Below are positions 51,913 to 61,267 of a stretch of DNA of 64,000 nt, in pieces; position 1 is the first letter of the stretch, and every line of letters begins with the position of its first letter. The stretch covers positions 1 through 64,000 of the forward strand of contig CAKVMD010000003.1 of NCBI GenBank assembly GCA_934771475.1, read 5' to 3'. Made by a program: the position numbers and the translations under genes. The DNA is from an uncultured Clostridia bacterium (GTDB taxonomy: Bacteria; Bacillota; Clostridia; Christensenellales; UBA1242). A model generated the notes under the pieces. It had not been told where the DNA came from, made no database searches, and worked only from the letters and a program-made list of their open reading frames with translations.

Positions 51913-52653
51913 TTATTTCTTTTTTATAAGTTTATAAACCTCTTCGAGTTGCTTTTCATCAGTGCAGAAATTGCGCACCACGCAGTTAGATTTCATGCTG
52001 TAAATTCCGTCTTGTCCAATTATCAAGTCGTCCACCATTTTCACGCCCGCAAACGAGCAAAGGTTGTCAGTGTTGTTGTCGGTGAAAAGGTCATCGTTTG
52101 AAGGCTTGCAACTTCCGTCTGGGTGATTGTGCGCCAAAATGATAGCAGAAACTTTGTATGTCGCAACAAAGAAAGCAATATCACGGAGTTCAACCTTGAC
52201 TTGGCTGGAAGAACCGCGGCAAACCATGCGTTGCCCTTTAACGCAACCGTTATTGCCTATCCCAATTAAGTGAAATTCCTCCTGTGAACGAAATCTTAAA
52301 AGGTTGTCAAGATAGTCGTAAATCTCGCCCAAAGTTTGAATTTGACCGCGTTTATTCAATTTGTCGCTGTTATATCTATAAAATACGCCTAGTAGCATAT
52401 TAAGTTTCATTGCTGATTGTCTCCCCATGCCTTTGACCTCCATAAGGTCCTCAACGGGCGCTTCAAGCACGCAAGGAAGCGTCTTATATCTGTCAAGCAG
52501 TCTATGCGATAGTGGGTTCACATCTCCGCGCGGAAAAATATAGCATAAAATGTACTCTAAGGCTTGAACATCTCCGATATTTTCAATTCCACATTTGTAA
52601 ACTGTTTCTGTCAGGCGCTCTCTATGCCCAGCATGAATATTATCTTCTGCCAT
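51913..52653 (-). CDS. radC: RadC/JAMM family protein
   Basis: This 246-residue protein has an N-terminal helix-hairpin-helix region (LEAPVEDLMEVKGMGRQSAMKL, about 68-89) and a C-terminal JAMM/MPN+ metalloprotease-like domain. The zinc-binding motif is AHNHPDGSCKPSNDD (about 172-186, the H-x-H-x7-S-x2-D pattern). The family is called RadC, but a DNA-repair role is doubtful; some members are tied to mobile elements or competence. The ATG at 52653 has a weak GAGATG site. It is divergent from the gene at 52785. Confidence 0.85.
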   Translation of the reverse strand: MAEDNIHAGHRERLTETVYKCGIENIGDVQALEYILCYIFPRGDVNPLSHRLLDRYKTLPCVLEAPVEDLMEVKGMGRQSAMKLNMLLGVFYRYNSDKLNKRGQIQTLGEIYDYLDNLLRFRSQEEFHLIGIGNNGCVKGQRMVCRGSSSQVKVELRDIAFFVATYKVSAIILAHNHPDGSCKPSNDDLFTDNNTDNLCSFAGVKMVDDLIIGQDGIYSMKSNCVVRNFCTDEKQLEEVYKLIKKK

Positions 52654-52784
52654 TTTTCATCTCACTTTGAATTTAATTGTATCAAATATGAGAATAATAT
52701 GTCAAATAAATAAAAAGAGGAAATGCTTACTAAAAAATTGGACAAAAATATTTAAAAATGTTAAAATTCGATAGAGGAACTAAA

Positions 52785-53354
52785 ATGATTAAAATAAAAG
52801 ACAAAAAAGACAGCATTTTAAAAATGCGAGAAATGAATTTAAATACCATGCCTTGTGAGGTTTTTACAGCGAGCGATGGAAAGGGTATTAAAGCATTTTT
52901 TGAGCAAAACCCTGCCGAGGAATATATTTTGCGCTCGACTGATAAAGCCCAAGGTGAGTTTTTCTTTGTAAGAGATTTTGAGGAAGCGAAAGAAAAACTT
53001 GAACGATTTGAGGACCATGTTACGGTGGCGGTTTCCTTTCGCCCTTATGCAGAAGATATAATCCTTATTGGGGATGTTCAGGTGAGCAGAAAAGCGGGTG
53101 GGGACGAGGTTGACATAACTGCGACCACTCAAACTGATGGAACTCATCGTGGGGTTTATGAAAATCCCGAATTTAATATACACGCTTCTCTTGAAGAGGA
53201 CAGAGTTTGGCGTATTCCCGGCTTTTCAAAACTCATGAGATATATAAGCGAGCATGAACTTTATGATGTTATAGTAGAATTTGCAGTTTATGATATGAAA
53301 GTAGGCAAAAATAAAGAAAATGTGCTTATAAGCGAGTTGCGCACAGGGTACTAA
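52785..53354 (+). CDS. ATP-grasp-like partner of PPDK, unknown function
   Basis: The 189-residue protein looks like an ATP-grasp-type domain, though I recognise no family. The N-terminus (YILRSTDKAQGEFFFVRDFEEAKEKL, about 47-72) resembles the nucleotide-binding subdomain. The C-terminal IVEFAVYDMKVGKNKENVLISELRT (about 162-186) resembles the final strands with the conserved E, N and E-x-R of ATP-grasp folds. The N-terminal domain of pyruvate phosphate dikinase, encoded 250 bases downstream, is also ATP-grasp, so a shared ligand or regulation is possible. I start at ATG 52785, which follows AGAGGA; an earlier ATG at 52758 has no ribosome site. Confidence 0.65.
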   Translation: MIKIKDKKDSILKMREMNLNTMPCEVFTASDGKGIKAFFEQNPAEEYILRSTDKAQGEFFFVRDFEEAKEKLERFEDHVTVAVSFRPYAEDIILIGDVQVSRKAGGDEVDITATTQTDGTHRGVYENPEFNIHASLEEDRVWRIPGFSKLMRYISEHELYDVIVEFAVYDMKVGKNKENVLISELRTGY

Positions 53355-53545
53355 GTAGGGGAATTGCTTATTCAAAAATAGGAAAACAAGCATTATAAAT
53401 TATATTTCAAATAAAATGCAAATAAGTCTGAGAGTGGGACATATTTTAAGTTTATCTGTTACACAAACTTGTAGGCTCGCTGGCAAAGGCTTTTAAAAGT
53501 TTGCGCGAAAAATTTAACAAAAATTGAAAAAATATCTAATTTCAT

Positions 53546-53574
53546 TTGGATATTTTTTTATTCTGTTCTATACT
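53546..53574 (+). promoter_or_regulatory. Promoter of ppdK
   Basis: TTGGAT (53546-53551), a 17-base spacer and TATACT (53569-53574). The ribosome site AAAGGAG and ATG follow 20-30 bases later. Confidence 0.6.
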
Positions 53575-53603
53575 ATGAGAGTATTAAAAAAGGAGTTTAA
53601 TTT

Positions 53604-56231
53604 ATGAAAAAATTTGTTTATCTTTTTAAAGAAGCAGATGGAAAAAACAAGGCTCTTTTTGGCGGAAAAGGTGCTAACCTCGCTGAAATGACAAACCTTG
53701 GAATGCCTGTTCCACAAGGTTTCACAATTACTACCGAAGCCTGCACGCAATATTATGCTGACGGAAGAAAAATCAACGAAGAAATCCTCGCTCAAATTGA
53801 AGAAAAACTTGCTGAACTTGAAAAAATGACTGGCAAGAAATTCGGAGATGAGAAAAATCCTCTTCTTGTTTCTGTTCGTTCTGGTGCAAGAGTATCAATG
53901 CCAGGTATGATGGATACTATTCTTAACCTTGGTCTTAACGATACAGTTGTTGAGGGGCTTGCTCGCCTTACAAACAACCCTCGTTTTGCTTACGACTCTT
54001 ACAGAAGATTTATTCAAATGTTCAGTGATGTTGTTATGCAACAAGAAAAATCAAAGTATGAAAGAATACTTGATAAGGTTAAAGCAGAAAAAGGTGTTCA
54101 ATATGATAAAGACCTCACTGCCGAAGACCTTAAAGAAATCGTAAAAATGTTTAAGGAACTTTACCTCAAAGCACAAGGTGAAGAATTCCCACAAGAGCCA
54201 AGAGTTCAACTTATCGAAGCCGTAAAAGCCGTATTCCGTTCTTGGGATAACGACAGAGCCAATGTTTATAGAAGAATGCACGACATTCCTTATGAATGGG
54301 GAACTGCTGTCAATGTTCAATCAATGGTATTTGGTAACATGGGCGAAACTTCTGGTACTGGCGTTGCTTTCTCTCGTAACCCTGCTACTGGCGAAAACAA
54401 ACTCTATGGTGAATATCTTATGAATGCACAAGGCGAAGATGTTGTTGCTGGAATAAGAACTCCACTTCCAATCTCAACACTTGCCGACCAAAACCCAGAG
54501 GTTTACAAGCAATTTGCTGACATTGCAAAGACACTTGAAAAACACAATAAAGATATGCAAGATATGGAATTTACTATTGAAAATGGTAAACTTTATATGC
54601 TTCAAACAAGAAATGGTAAGAGAACAGCAAAAGCCGCTCTCAAAGTTGCTGTTGACCTTGTTCATGAAGGACTTATCACTGAGAAAGAAGCACTTATGAT
54701 GCTTGACCCTAAACAACTTGACGCTCTTCTTCACCCTCAATTTGAAGATAAAGCGCTCAAAGAAGCAACTCCTATTGCCGAAGCACTTCCAGCATCTCCT
54801 GGCGCTGCTTGTGGTAAAATTTGCTTCACTGCTGAAAAAGCAAAAGAAATGGCTGCAAATAAAGAAAAGGTTGTTCTTGTCCGCCTTGAAACATCACCAG
54901 AAGATATTGAAGGTATGGCTGCAAGCCAAGGCGTTCTTACCTGCCGTGGTGGTATGACTTCTCACGCTGCCGTTGTTGCTCGTGGTATGGGAACTGCTTG
55001 CGTTGCTGGGTGCAGTGCAATCAAATTTGCTGACGATGAAAAATCATTTACACTCAATGGAAAAACTTATGTTGAAGGAGATGTAATCTCTTTTGACGGA
55101 TCTACTGGTAAAGTTTATGACGGGGCTATCCCAACTGAACCTGCAAAGATTTCAGGTGAATTTGCCACAATCATGGAATGGGCTGATAAATATGGCGCTC
55201 TTTTAGTTAGAACCAACGCCGACAATCCTAAGGATGCTAAAAATGCATTCAACTTTGGTGCGAAAGGGGTAGGACTTTGCAGAACAGAGCACATGTTCTT
55301 TGAAGCAGACAGAATCCCTGCTGTTAGAGAAATGATTGTTTCTTCAACTGTTGAAGAAAGAAAGAAGGCACTTGCTAAACTTCTTCCAATGCAAAGAAAA
55401 GACTTTATTGGAATTTACAAGGCTATGGAAGGGCTTCCTGTTACTATTCGTTTCCTTGACCCACCTCTTCACGAATTCCTTCCTCATGAAGATGATGAAA
55501 TCAGAGCACTCGCAAAAGAAATGGGACTTACTTTTGAAAGACTTAAAGCAACAGTTAACGACCTCCATGAATTCAACCCAATGATGGGACACCGTGGACT
55601 TCGTCTTGCTGTAACTTATCCAGAAATTGCAGAAATGCAAACACAAGCGGTTATTGAAGCAGCCATTGCAGTTCATGAAGAATGTGGTTATGATATCGTT
55701 CCTGAAATTATGATTCCACTTACTTGCGATGTTAAAGAATTTAAATATGTTCGCGATATCGTTGCAAACAAAGCCGATGAAATCATTGCAGAAAAAGGTG
55801 TTAAACTCACTTATAAGATTGGTACAATGATTGAAATTCCTCGTGCCGCTCTTACTGCTGACGAAATTGCCAAGTATGCTGAATTCTTCTCATTTGGAAC
55901 TAACGACCTTACTCAAATGACTTATGGATTTAGCCGTGATGACGCTGGCAAGTTCCTTGATGTTTATTACGCAAAGAAGATTTTTGAAAGCGACCCATTT
56001 GCTAGACTTGACCAAAATGGTGTAGGCAAACTTGTTAAAATGGCTGCCGACCTTGGAAGAAAAACTCGTCCAGACATCAAACTTGGAATTTGTGGCGAAC
56101 ATGGTGGAGACCCATCAAGTGTTGAATTCTGTCATAACGCTGGACTCACTTATGTTTCATGCTCTCCATTTAGAGTCCCAATCGCAAGACTCGCTGCTGC
56201 ACAAGCAAATATTAAAAATCCAAGAAACTAA
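53604..56231 (+). CDS. ppdK: Pyruvate, phosphate dikinase
   Basis: PPDK interconverts pyruvate, ATP and phosphate with PEP, AMP and pyrophosphate. In fermenting Clostridia it works in glycolysis or gluconeogenesis. The 875-residue protein has the ATP-grasp N-terminal domain (GGKGANLAEMTNLGMPVPQGFTI, residues 15-37). The swivelling phosphohistidine domain has GGMTSHAAVVARGMG with H454. The C-terminal PEP/pyruvate barrel includes CRTEHMFFE, GTNDLTQMTYGFSRDD and the catalytic cysteine in GICGEHGGDP. The length matches the family. Codon use is strongly biased and very regular, as expected for a highly expressed gene. It has its own promoter and a strong ribosome site. Confidence 0.97.
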   Translation: MKKFVYLFKEADGKNKALFGGKGANLAEMTNLGMPVPQGFTITTEACTQYYADGRKINEEILAQIEEKLAELEKMTGKKFGDEKNPLLVSVRSGARVSMPGMMDTILNLGLNDTVVEGLARLTNNPRFAYDSYRRFIQMFSDVVMQQEKSKYERILDKVKAEKGVQYDKDLTAEDLKEIVKMFKELYLKAQGEEFPQEPRVQLIEAVKAVFRSWDNDRANVYRRMHDIPYEWGTAVNVQSMVFGNMGETSGTGVAFSRNPATGENKLYGEYLMNAQGEDVVAGIRTPLPISTLADQNPEVYKQFADIAKTLEKHNKDMQDMEFTIENGKLYMLQTRNGKRTAKAALKVAVDLVHEGLITEKEALMMLDPKQLDALLHPQFEDKALKEATPIAEALPASPGAACGKICFTAEKAKEMAANKEKVVLVRLETSPEDIEGMAASQGVLTCRGGMTSHAAVVARGMGTACVAGCSAIKFADDEKSFTLNGKTYVEGDVISFDGSTGKVYDGAIPTEPAKISGEFATIMEWADKYGALLVRTNADNPKDAKNAFNFGAKGVGLCRTEHMFFEADRIPAVREMIVSSTVEERKKALAKLLPMQRKDFIGIYKAMEGLPVTIRFLDPPLHEFLPHEDDEIRALAKEMGLTFERLKATVNDLHEFNPMMGHRGLRLAVTYPEIAEMQTQAVIEAAIAVHEECGYDIVPEIMIPLTCDVKEFKYVRDIVANKADEIIAEKGVKLTYKIGTMIEIPRAALTADEIAKYAEFFSFGTNDLTQMTYGFSRDDAGKFLDVYYAKKIFESDPFARLDQNGVGKLVKMAADLGRKTRPDIKLGICGEHGGDPSSVEFCHNAGLTYVSCSPFRVPIARLAAAQANIKNPRN

Positions 56232-56326
56232 GTTTTAATATTCAAATAGATATTTGAGTATGCCTTTGTTGGGCGATAGTCAATAAATTTGATAATTGAT
56301 TTTGTATTAATAAATGAGGTTAAGAT

Positions 56327-56557
56327 ATGGAAGAAAGAAAAACAAAAGAAAAAGTTATTTGTGATGCTGTTTGCGGACTTGTTATGCTGATGTGCGTCAT
56401 GGCATACTTAATCATAGGAATTTTCACTAATCAATGGCACCCATACTGGATAATCCCAGCGTGTGGTGGAATTGTGTGTGCTGTCGTATCTCTCGTATTT
56501 AATACGATTGCAAATGTTAAGGAAATTAACAAGCAAAACAAAAATAGTCAAGAATAG
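56327..56557 (+). CDS. Small two-helix membrane protein
   Basis: This 76-residue protein has a charged start (EERKTKEKVICDA), two hydrophobic helices (about 13-32 and 42-63) and a charged C-terminus (KEINKQNKNSQE). This layout is common in small Firmicute membrane proteins with no known role. The ATG at 56327 has GAGGT. It lies 95 bases after ppdK and before a strong terminator. Confidence 0.7.
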   Translation: MEERKTKEKVICDAVCGLVMLMCVMAYLIIGIFTNQWHPYWIIPACGGIVCAVVSLVFNTIANVKEINKQNKNSQE

Positions 56558-57026
56558 GTGCAAGGTTTGCGCTGACATAATTTAAAAGTACATTTAGATC
56601 AAAATTAGCCAACCTTTTGAAAATTTAATATATTTAAATATAAAAAAATATATTAAAAATAAAAATGCACTAAAATTCTATGTATTGTTTTTAAAGGCAA
56701 ATAAATACAAAAACAAAAAAGTGTTACTTTAAATGTAACACTTTTTTGCAAAATAAATCTGCTAAATAGCAAGCAACTTTGCTTTTTACTGGCGTATTTT
56801 CACCTTTATTTATAGGCGTTATTTGGATTAAATAATCATATAAAAATCTAAATAAATAAAATTAATTTTAAATTAATATAAAAAACAATTAAAAATCATT
56901 AAAATATCAAAAAAATCAAAAATAAATAAAAATGAAATAAACAAAATTAAATTAATTAAAAATTAAATAAAAAATAAAATTTTGAAGTTATTATTTAAAA
57001 TATAATAATAAATTGTTGAAAATTAT
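56558..57026. other. Terminator and A/T-only spacer
   Basis: After the terminator at 56714-56748, positions 56820-57020 are almost free of G and C, with short AAATAAAAA-type words. No gene or RNA can be recognised in these 469 bases. Confidence 0.6.
56714..56748 (+). terminator. Intrinsic terminator
   Basis: AAAAAAGTGTTAC pairs with GTAACACTTTTTT. Confidence 0.92.
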
Positions 57027-57797
57027 TTAAAAATAAAAACTATTTCCGTTTTCTTCAACTTTTTTAGGGGATTTTACAAAAGGATAATACTTTGATTCTT
57101 CAAGTCGTTTATCATGATAAAATTTAACAACCGATAGCATTATTAGAGCATTATTTAATCCTTCGCTTGCGTTTTCTCCTTGATTTTGTTTAAACTTTTC
57201 TGTCAAAAGTCTTTTTACATCATTAAAAAATTTCTTGTCATTTTCAGATGCGTAAAAATCTGTATATGCAATAATTTTTTCAAGTGCCTCGTTTGTTTCT
57301 TGCTTTGTCATCTGGGCTTCATAAATCATATCAGCAACAAGCATTGGCCCTTCGACATAGTAATGAGCGTTATAATCTTCTTTAAGAGATTTGAAAACCT
57401 TTTTGAATACTGGTTTGACAACCTTTTCGTATTCTCCCTCTTTGTAAAGTTTTATAAATTTGCAGAAAATGTATGAAAGCACTTTGAAAAATGTTGGAGC
57501 GCATTCTTTATCAATAAGATTTGCAACGTTTGCTCCAAGAGGGGAAATATCAATTTGTTTTTCTGTTGAAATAAGATAAAAAATTTCATTTGCTGTAAAT
57601 CTGGCGCAATCAATTATATATCTGTCGGTATGATATTGGGCTGGTTGATTGGCAATATTCGCTTCCGATACAAGAATTTGGTCGAAATAAATTTCATAGG
57701 CGGGCAGTCTTGTGTCTCCGTCATAGTGGTCAAGTTCAAAACGAACAATTCTTCTTGCCTTTTTTAAATACTTTTCTCTTATGTCTTGATTATTCAT
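57027..57797 (-). CDS. Hypothetical protein, second gene of unknown operon
   Basis: I do not recognise this 256-residue protein. It is mostly helical and soluble, with phrases such as YLKKARRIVRFELDHYDGDTRLPAYEIYFD (residues 10-39), ARFTANEIFYLISTEKQ and KVVKPVFKKVFKSLKEDYNAHYY. There is no signal peptide, membrane helix or known enzyme motif. It starts 9 bases after the previous gene with AAGGAG, so they are co-translated and probably function together. Confidence 0.7.
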   Translation of the reverse strand: MNNQDIREKYLKKARRIVRFELDHYDGDTRLPAYEIYFDQILVSEANIANQPAQYHTDRYIIDCARFTANEIFYLISTEKQIDISPLGANVANLIDKECAPTFFKVLSYIFCKFIKLYKEGEYEKVVKPVFKKVFKSLKEDYNAHYYVEGPMLVADMIYEAQMTKQETNEALEKIIAYTDFYASENDKKFFNDVKRLLTEKFKQNQGENASEGLNNALIMLSVVKFYHDKRLEESKYYPFVKSPKKVEENGNSFYF

Positions 57798-57806
57798 AGT
57801 TCTCCT

Positions 57807-58589
57807 TTACTCCCATCTAGGCAACTCGGGTTCTATCTTGGGATTTGAAAGTTGCTTTCTGACAATAGTTTGTCTTATCTGATTAATGTTTTGCTTTGAA
57901 CGATAATATTCTCTTTCCAAAAGTTCAAGTTTTTGTTTGTCTCCGCGCAAATATTGAAGCTCTCGTAGTTGCGCCATGATTTTGTTTTTAGCATCAAATA
58001 ATTTTTCATTATCCTCTTTGTCAATAGGGATGATTTTAGGATGATGATTTTGCAGTGCTGATAAATGTCCTCTTGTAACGACCGCTTTCATGCCATCATT
58101 AAATATTTGTCCGTTCATATTGTTGATAATTGCTTGCTGATAGCCTTCGTCTGGTTGCAAATGAGACCGATAAAGCGAAGAGGCTAAAATTCTTCTTGCA
58201 AAAACTTCTGCGAAATGCTCATTTTGGTGTAAAAGATATGGGGCAAGCGAGCGTATGCATTTTATGTGAAATTTTTGAAAGCGAGACAAGATTGAAAGAG
58301 GGATAAGTTCGGGTTCGGCATCATTTCGGCTAACGCGAAAGGCGATGATGTCGGCTATATCATTTTCTAGGTCTTGCTCGCTATATTTATCAAGGGAAAA
58401 ACTTTGCCCTGTCCATTTTGTGTACTTTGCACCAAATGGGTGAAAATAGTCAAAAAAGACCTCAAAGAGTTTCTCGTCTACACCTTCAAAGCGTGTCAGT
58501 AACAAATGTGCTTTGAGATGAGGGAAATATAACTCTTCCGTATGACATAGCGAATTCATTTTTTGAGTGCATCTTTCAATGTCGTTCAT
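57807..58589 (-). CDS. Hypothetical protein, first gene of unknown operon
   Basis: I do not recognise this 260-residue soluble protein. It is rich in H, Q and aromatic residues, with a compact helical N-terminal half (FEVFFDYFHPFGAKYTKWTGQSF; DIIAFRVSRNDAEPELIPLSILSRFQKFHIKCIRSL) and a coiled-coil-like C-terminal part (NKIMAQLRELQYLRGDKQKLELLEREYYRSKQNI, about 207-240). It has no ribosome site. A near-consensus promoter ends six bases before ATG 58589, so its mRNA should be leaderless. The following gene starts 9 bases after its stop. Confidence 0.7.
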   Translation of the reverse strand: MNDIERCTQKMNSLCHTEELYFPHLKAHLLLTRFEGVDEKLFEVFFDYFHPFGAKYTKWTGQSFSLDKYSEQDLENDIADIIAFRVSRNDAEPELIPLSILSRFQKFHIKCIRSLAPYLLHQNEHFAEVFARRILASSLYRSHLQPDEGYQQAIINNMNGQIFNDGMKAVVTRGHLSALQNHHPKIIPIDKEDNEKLFDAKNKIMAQLRELQYLRGDKQKLELLEREYYRSKQNINQIRQTIVRKQLSNPKIEPELPRWE

Positions 58590-58595
58590 AATTTA

Positions 58596-58624
58596 ATTTT
58601 AGCACAATTATTAACCCTCGTCAA
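58596..58624 (-). promoter_or_regulatory. Promoter of unknown operon, leaderless
   Basis: On the minus strand TTGACG (58624-58619), a 17-base spacer and TAAAAT (58601-58596) are followed by six bases and ATG (58589). Confidence 0.75.
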
Positions 58625-58748
58625 TATGGATAACAATTTACCATTAAATTTGGTTTAATAAAAACCGCTTTTTTAAAGAAAAATGAGTTGAAAATCTTTG
58701 CTAAACGCTAATTTTTGGCAAAAAACTGTGCAATTTAAACAAAATGGC

Positions 58749-58777
58749 TTTACAAAGCCCGTTTATTGTGATAAAAT
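58749..58777 (+). promoter_or_regulatory. Promoter of rpoZ-priA operon
   Basis: TTTACA (58749-58754), a 17-base spacer and TAAAAT (58772-58777). Spacer end and boxes match the holB promoter, but here a normal leader with GAGGTG follows. Confidence 0.75.
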
Positions 58778-58812
58778 ATACAAGAATTAATCAAAGTGCG
58801 AGGTGATTTTTT

Positions 58813-59010
58813 ATGATGATTGAACCATCAATAGACAAACTTTTGGCTAAAACTAATGGAAACAAGTATGTTCTTTGCACAGTTGTTGCAAAAAGAGCAA
58901 AAGAAATCGAAAATGTTAGACGACTTGAACTTGCTGACCAAGACAAGAAGGCAATTTCTTTGGCTTGCGAAGAAGTGGTTGAAGGTAAAGTTAAGCCAAG
59001 CGCATTTTAA
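58813..59010 (+). CDS. rpoZ: RNA polymerase omega subunit
   Basis: The omega subunit helps RNA polymerase assembly. The 65-residue protein has the family core (EPSIDKLLAKTNGNKYVLCTVVAKRAKEI, then KKAISLACEEVVEGKVKP), with the A-K-R-A motif. It begins with two ATG codons, and GAGGTG is upstream of the first. It precedes priA-def-fmt-rlmN as in many Bacillota, with gmk and coaBC missing from the usual order. Confidence 0.93.
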   Translation: MMIEPSIDKLLAKTNGNKYVLCTVVAKRAKEIENVRRLELADQDKKAISLACEEVVEGKVKPSAF

Positions 59011-59040
59011 TGGGCGTTTGTTTTTTAAAGTTTTACGATA

Positions 59041-59076
59041 AAAGAGATTGTCCCTTTGAAGATAATCTCTTTTTCT
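59041..59076 (+). terminator. Attenuating terminator between rpoZ and priA
   Basis: AAGAGATT (59042-59049) pairs with AATCTCTT (59064-59071), followed by TTTTCTTTT. It would reduce read-through into priA. Confidence 0.65.
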
Positions 59077-59088
59077 TTTAGGAGGAAT

Positions 59089-61257
59089 ATGTTTGCAAAA
59101 GTCATAATCGACCAAGATGCGAAAGCGCTCGACAGAGTGTTTGAATATATTATCCCTGACCAAATGAAGGTTGAAAAAGGTATGCGTGTTATGGTGCCTT
59201 TTGGTGGACGAACCCTTCAAGGATTTGTTGTGGACAAAAGCGAAAAATGCGATTATGATGAAGCAAAATTGAAAAATATAACATCGCCTGTTGAAGATTT
59301 CTCCGCAATAAAACCTCAACTTTTAAGTCTTATGGACTTTATGGCGAAAAAGAATCATTTAAAGTTGGCGTCAATATTAAGGCTTTTTTTGCCAAGCGAA
59401 ATGCGAGAAGGTAAAACTCGTGATCTTTTTGAGACCTATTATTTCTTAAAAGATGAAACCCCTCAAATTTCAGCAAGGGCGAAAAGTCAACTTTCTATTG
59501 TTGAAGAACTCAAAAATGGAGAGCAGAAATCTGCTGTTTTGGCAGAAAAATATGGTTATGCTCCACTAAAAGTGCTGTTTGAAAAGGGAATAATAGGGAA
59601 GAAAAAGGAGCAAATATTTCGTTCGCCATTTGTTTTAAGTGAAGAAAATAAGAAATTGCACTTAAATGAGTGCCAGAAAAATGCTATTGACACGATAACT
59701 GGAAATAAAACCTATCTTCTACATGGGGTTACAGGAAGCGGGAAAACCGAAGTATATATGAATTTGATTGAGCGCGCACTTGTGCAAGGCAAAAATGCGA
59801 TTATGCTTGTCCCAGAAATTTCGCTTACTCCTCAGATAATGGCAAACTTTAAGGCTAGATTTGGTCAATCTGTGGCACTTCTTCACAGCGGGCTGTCTGC
59901 GGGTGAGAGATTTGATGAGTGGAAAAGACTTTTTTCGGGTGAGGCAAGGATTGCAATCGGGGCGAGAAGTGCTATCTTTGCTCCGCTTGAAAATTTGGGA
60001 ATAATAATTGTCGATGAAGAGCATGAGCAAAGTTATGTAAGCGAAAGCAATCCAAGATATGACACGCATGATATCGCCCAGTTTAGGGCGAGAGAGAATG
60101 GTTGCCCATTGGTGCTTGGTAGTGCAACTCCATCAATCGAAACCTACGAAAAAGCAAAAACTGGGGAATACGAACTTATAGAAATGCCAGTTCGTGCAAA
60201 TGGGAAAGAGATGCCACCTTTGCAAATTATTGATATGATGAACGAACTTCGCGCGGGCAATAGTGGTATCTTTTCAAATCAACTCCTTGCAGATTTGGCA
60301 AATGTTATCAACAAGAAAAAGCAAGCAATGATTTTTATAAATAGAAGAGGATATTCTTCTTTTATGCGTTGTAGAGACTGTGGATATATTGCAAAATGCA
60401 GTGATTGTGATGTGAGTTTAGTTTATCATCGTGAAGATAATAGGTTAAAATGTCATTATTGTGGCAAGCAATTCAAAGTTCTTTCGCGATGTCCTAAATG
60501 CGGAAGTGAAAATATTAAGTATGGCGCGGTAGGTACTGAGCAAATTGTTAAGAAATTGCAAGAGGTTTTCCCAGATGTCAAAATTTTGCGAATGGACAAC
60601 GACACAACCTCTACAAAAAATGCTCACCAAAAAATTCTTGGCGAGTTTAAAACCGCGCTTCCTGGAATTTTAGTTGGGACACAGATGATTGCAAAGGGAC
60701 ACGATTTTGAGAATGTTTTGCTTGTTGGCATTGTTGACGCTGACCAAAGTTTGTATCATGCAGATTACAGAAGCACCGAACGCACTTTTGCCTTAATTAC
60801 CCAAGTAGCGGGGAGGGCGGGGCGAAGCAGTGAGCAAGGCAAAGTTGACCTTCAAACTTATAGCCCAAGGCACTATGTTTACAAATTCGCTTCAAACTAT
60901 GACTACAAAGGCTTTTTTAGAAAGGAAGAAAACATAAGACAAACGACACAGTTCCCTCCTTTCACTAGAATTCTTCGGGTGCTTTTTACAAGTCATGATG
61001 AAAATTTGGTTCGCGAAACGCTCAAAGTGTGCTATACTGAAATAGAAAGTTTGAAAAAGGATTATACAGAGGATATAATCTATCTTGATGCAATGAAAGC
61101 GCCTATTAAGCGCATTCAGGACAAATATCGTTATCAAATTATGATGAGGCTTAAACTTTTAAAGGCGGACGAAATAGAAGAAAAAGTCTTTGAAATTGTT
61201 GATAAAAACGCAAAAAATGGAGCGTTTTTTGAAATTAATCCTCAAAATTTATCTTAA
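59089..61257 (+). CDS. priA: Primosomal helicase PriA
   Basis: PriA recognises stalled forks and D-loops and reloads the replicative helicase. The 722-residue protein has the 3'-DNA-binding domain at the N-terminus (DRVFEYIIPDQ, GGRTLQGFVV). Walker A is GVTGSGKT (213-220) and the DEEH box is VDEEHEQSY. The zinc site has eight cysteines (CRDCGYIAKCSDC, CHYCGKQF, CPKCGS), and the helicase C-terminal motif QVAGRAGR is present. I start at ATG 59089, after AGGAGG; a start at 59056 lies inside the attenuator. def follows after 10 bases. Confidence 0.96.
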   Translation: MFAKVIIDQDAKALDRVFEYIIPDQMKVEKGMRVMVPFGGRTLQGFVVDKSEKCDYDEAKLKNITSPVEDFSAIKPQLLSLMDFMAKKNHLKLASILRLFLPSEMREGKTRDLFETYYFLKDETPQISARAKSQLSIVEELKNGEQKSAVLAEKYGYAPLKVLFEKGIIGKKKEQIFRSPFVLSEENKKLHLNECQKNAIDTITGNKTYLLHGVTGSGKTEVYMNLIERALVQGKNAIMLVPEISLTPQIMANFKARFGQSVALLHSGLSAGERFDEWKRLFSGEARIAIGARSAIFAPLENLGIIIVDEEHEQSYVSESNPRYDTHDIAQFRARENGCPLVLGSATPSIETYEKAKTGEYELIEMPVRANGKEMPPLQIIDMMNELRAGNSGIFSNQLLADLANVINKKKQAMIFINRRGYSSFMRCRDCGYIAKCSDCDVSLVYHREDNRLKCHYCGKQFKVLSRCPKCGSENIKYGAVGTEQIVKKLQEVFPDVKILRMDNDTTSTKNAHQKILGEFKTALPGILVGTQMIAKGHDFENVLLVGIVDADQSLYHADYRSTERTFALITQVAGRAGRSSEQGKVDLQTYSPRHYVYKFASNYDYKGFFRKEENIRQTTQFPPFTRILRVLFTSHDENLVRETLKVCYTEIESLKKDYTEDIIYLDAMKAPIKRIQDKYRYQIMMRLKLLKADEIEEKVFEIVDKNAKNGAFFEINPQNLS

Positions 61258-61267
61258 AGGAGAAAAT

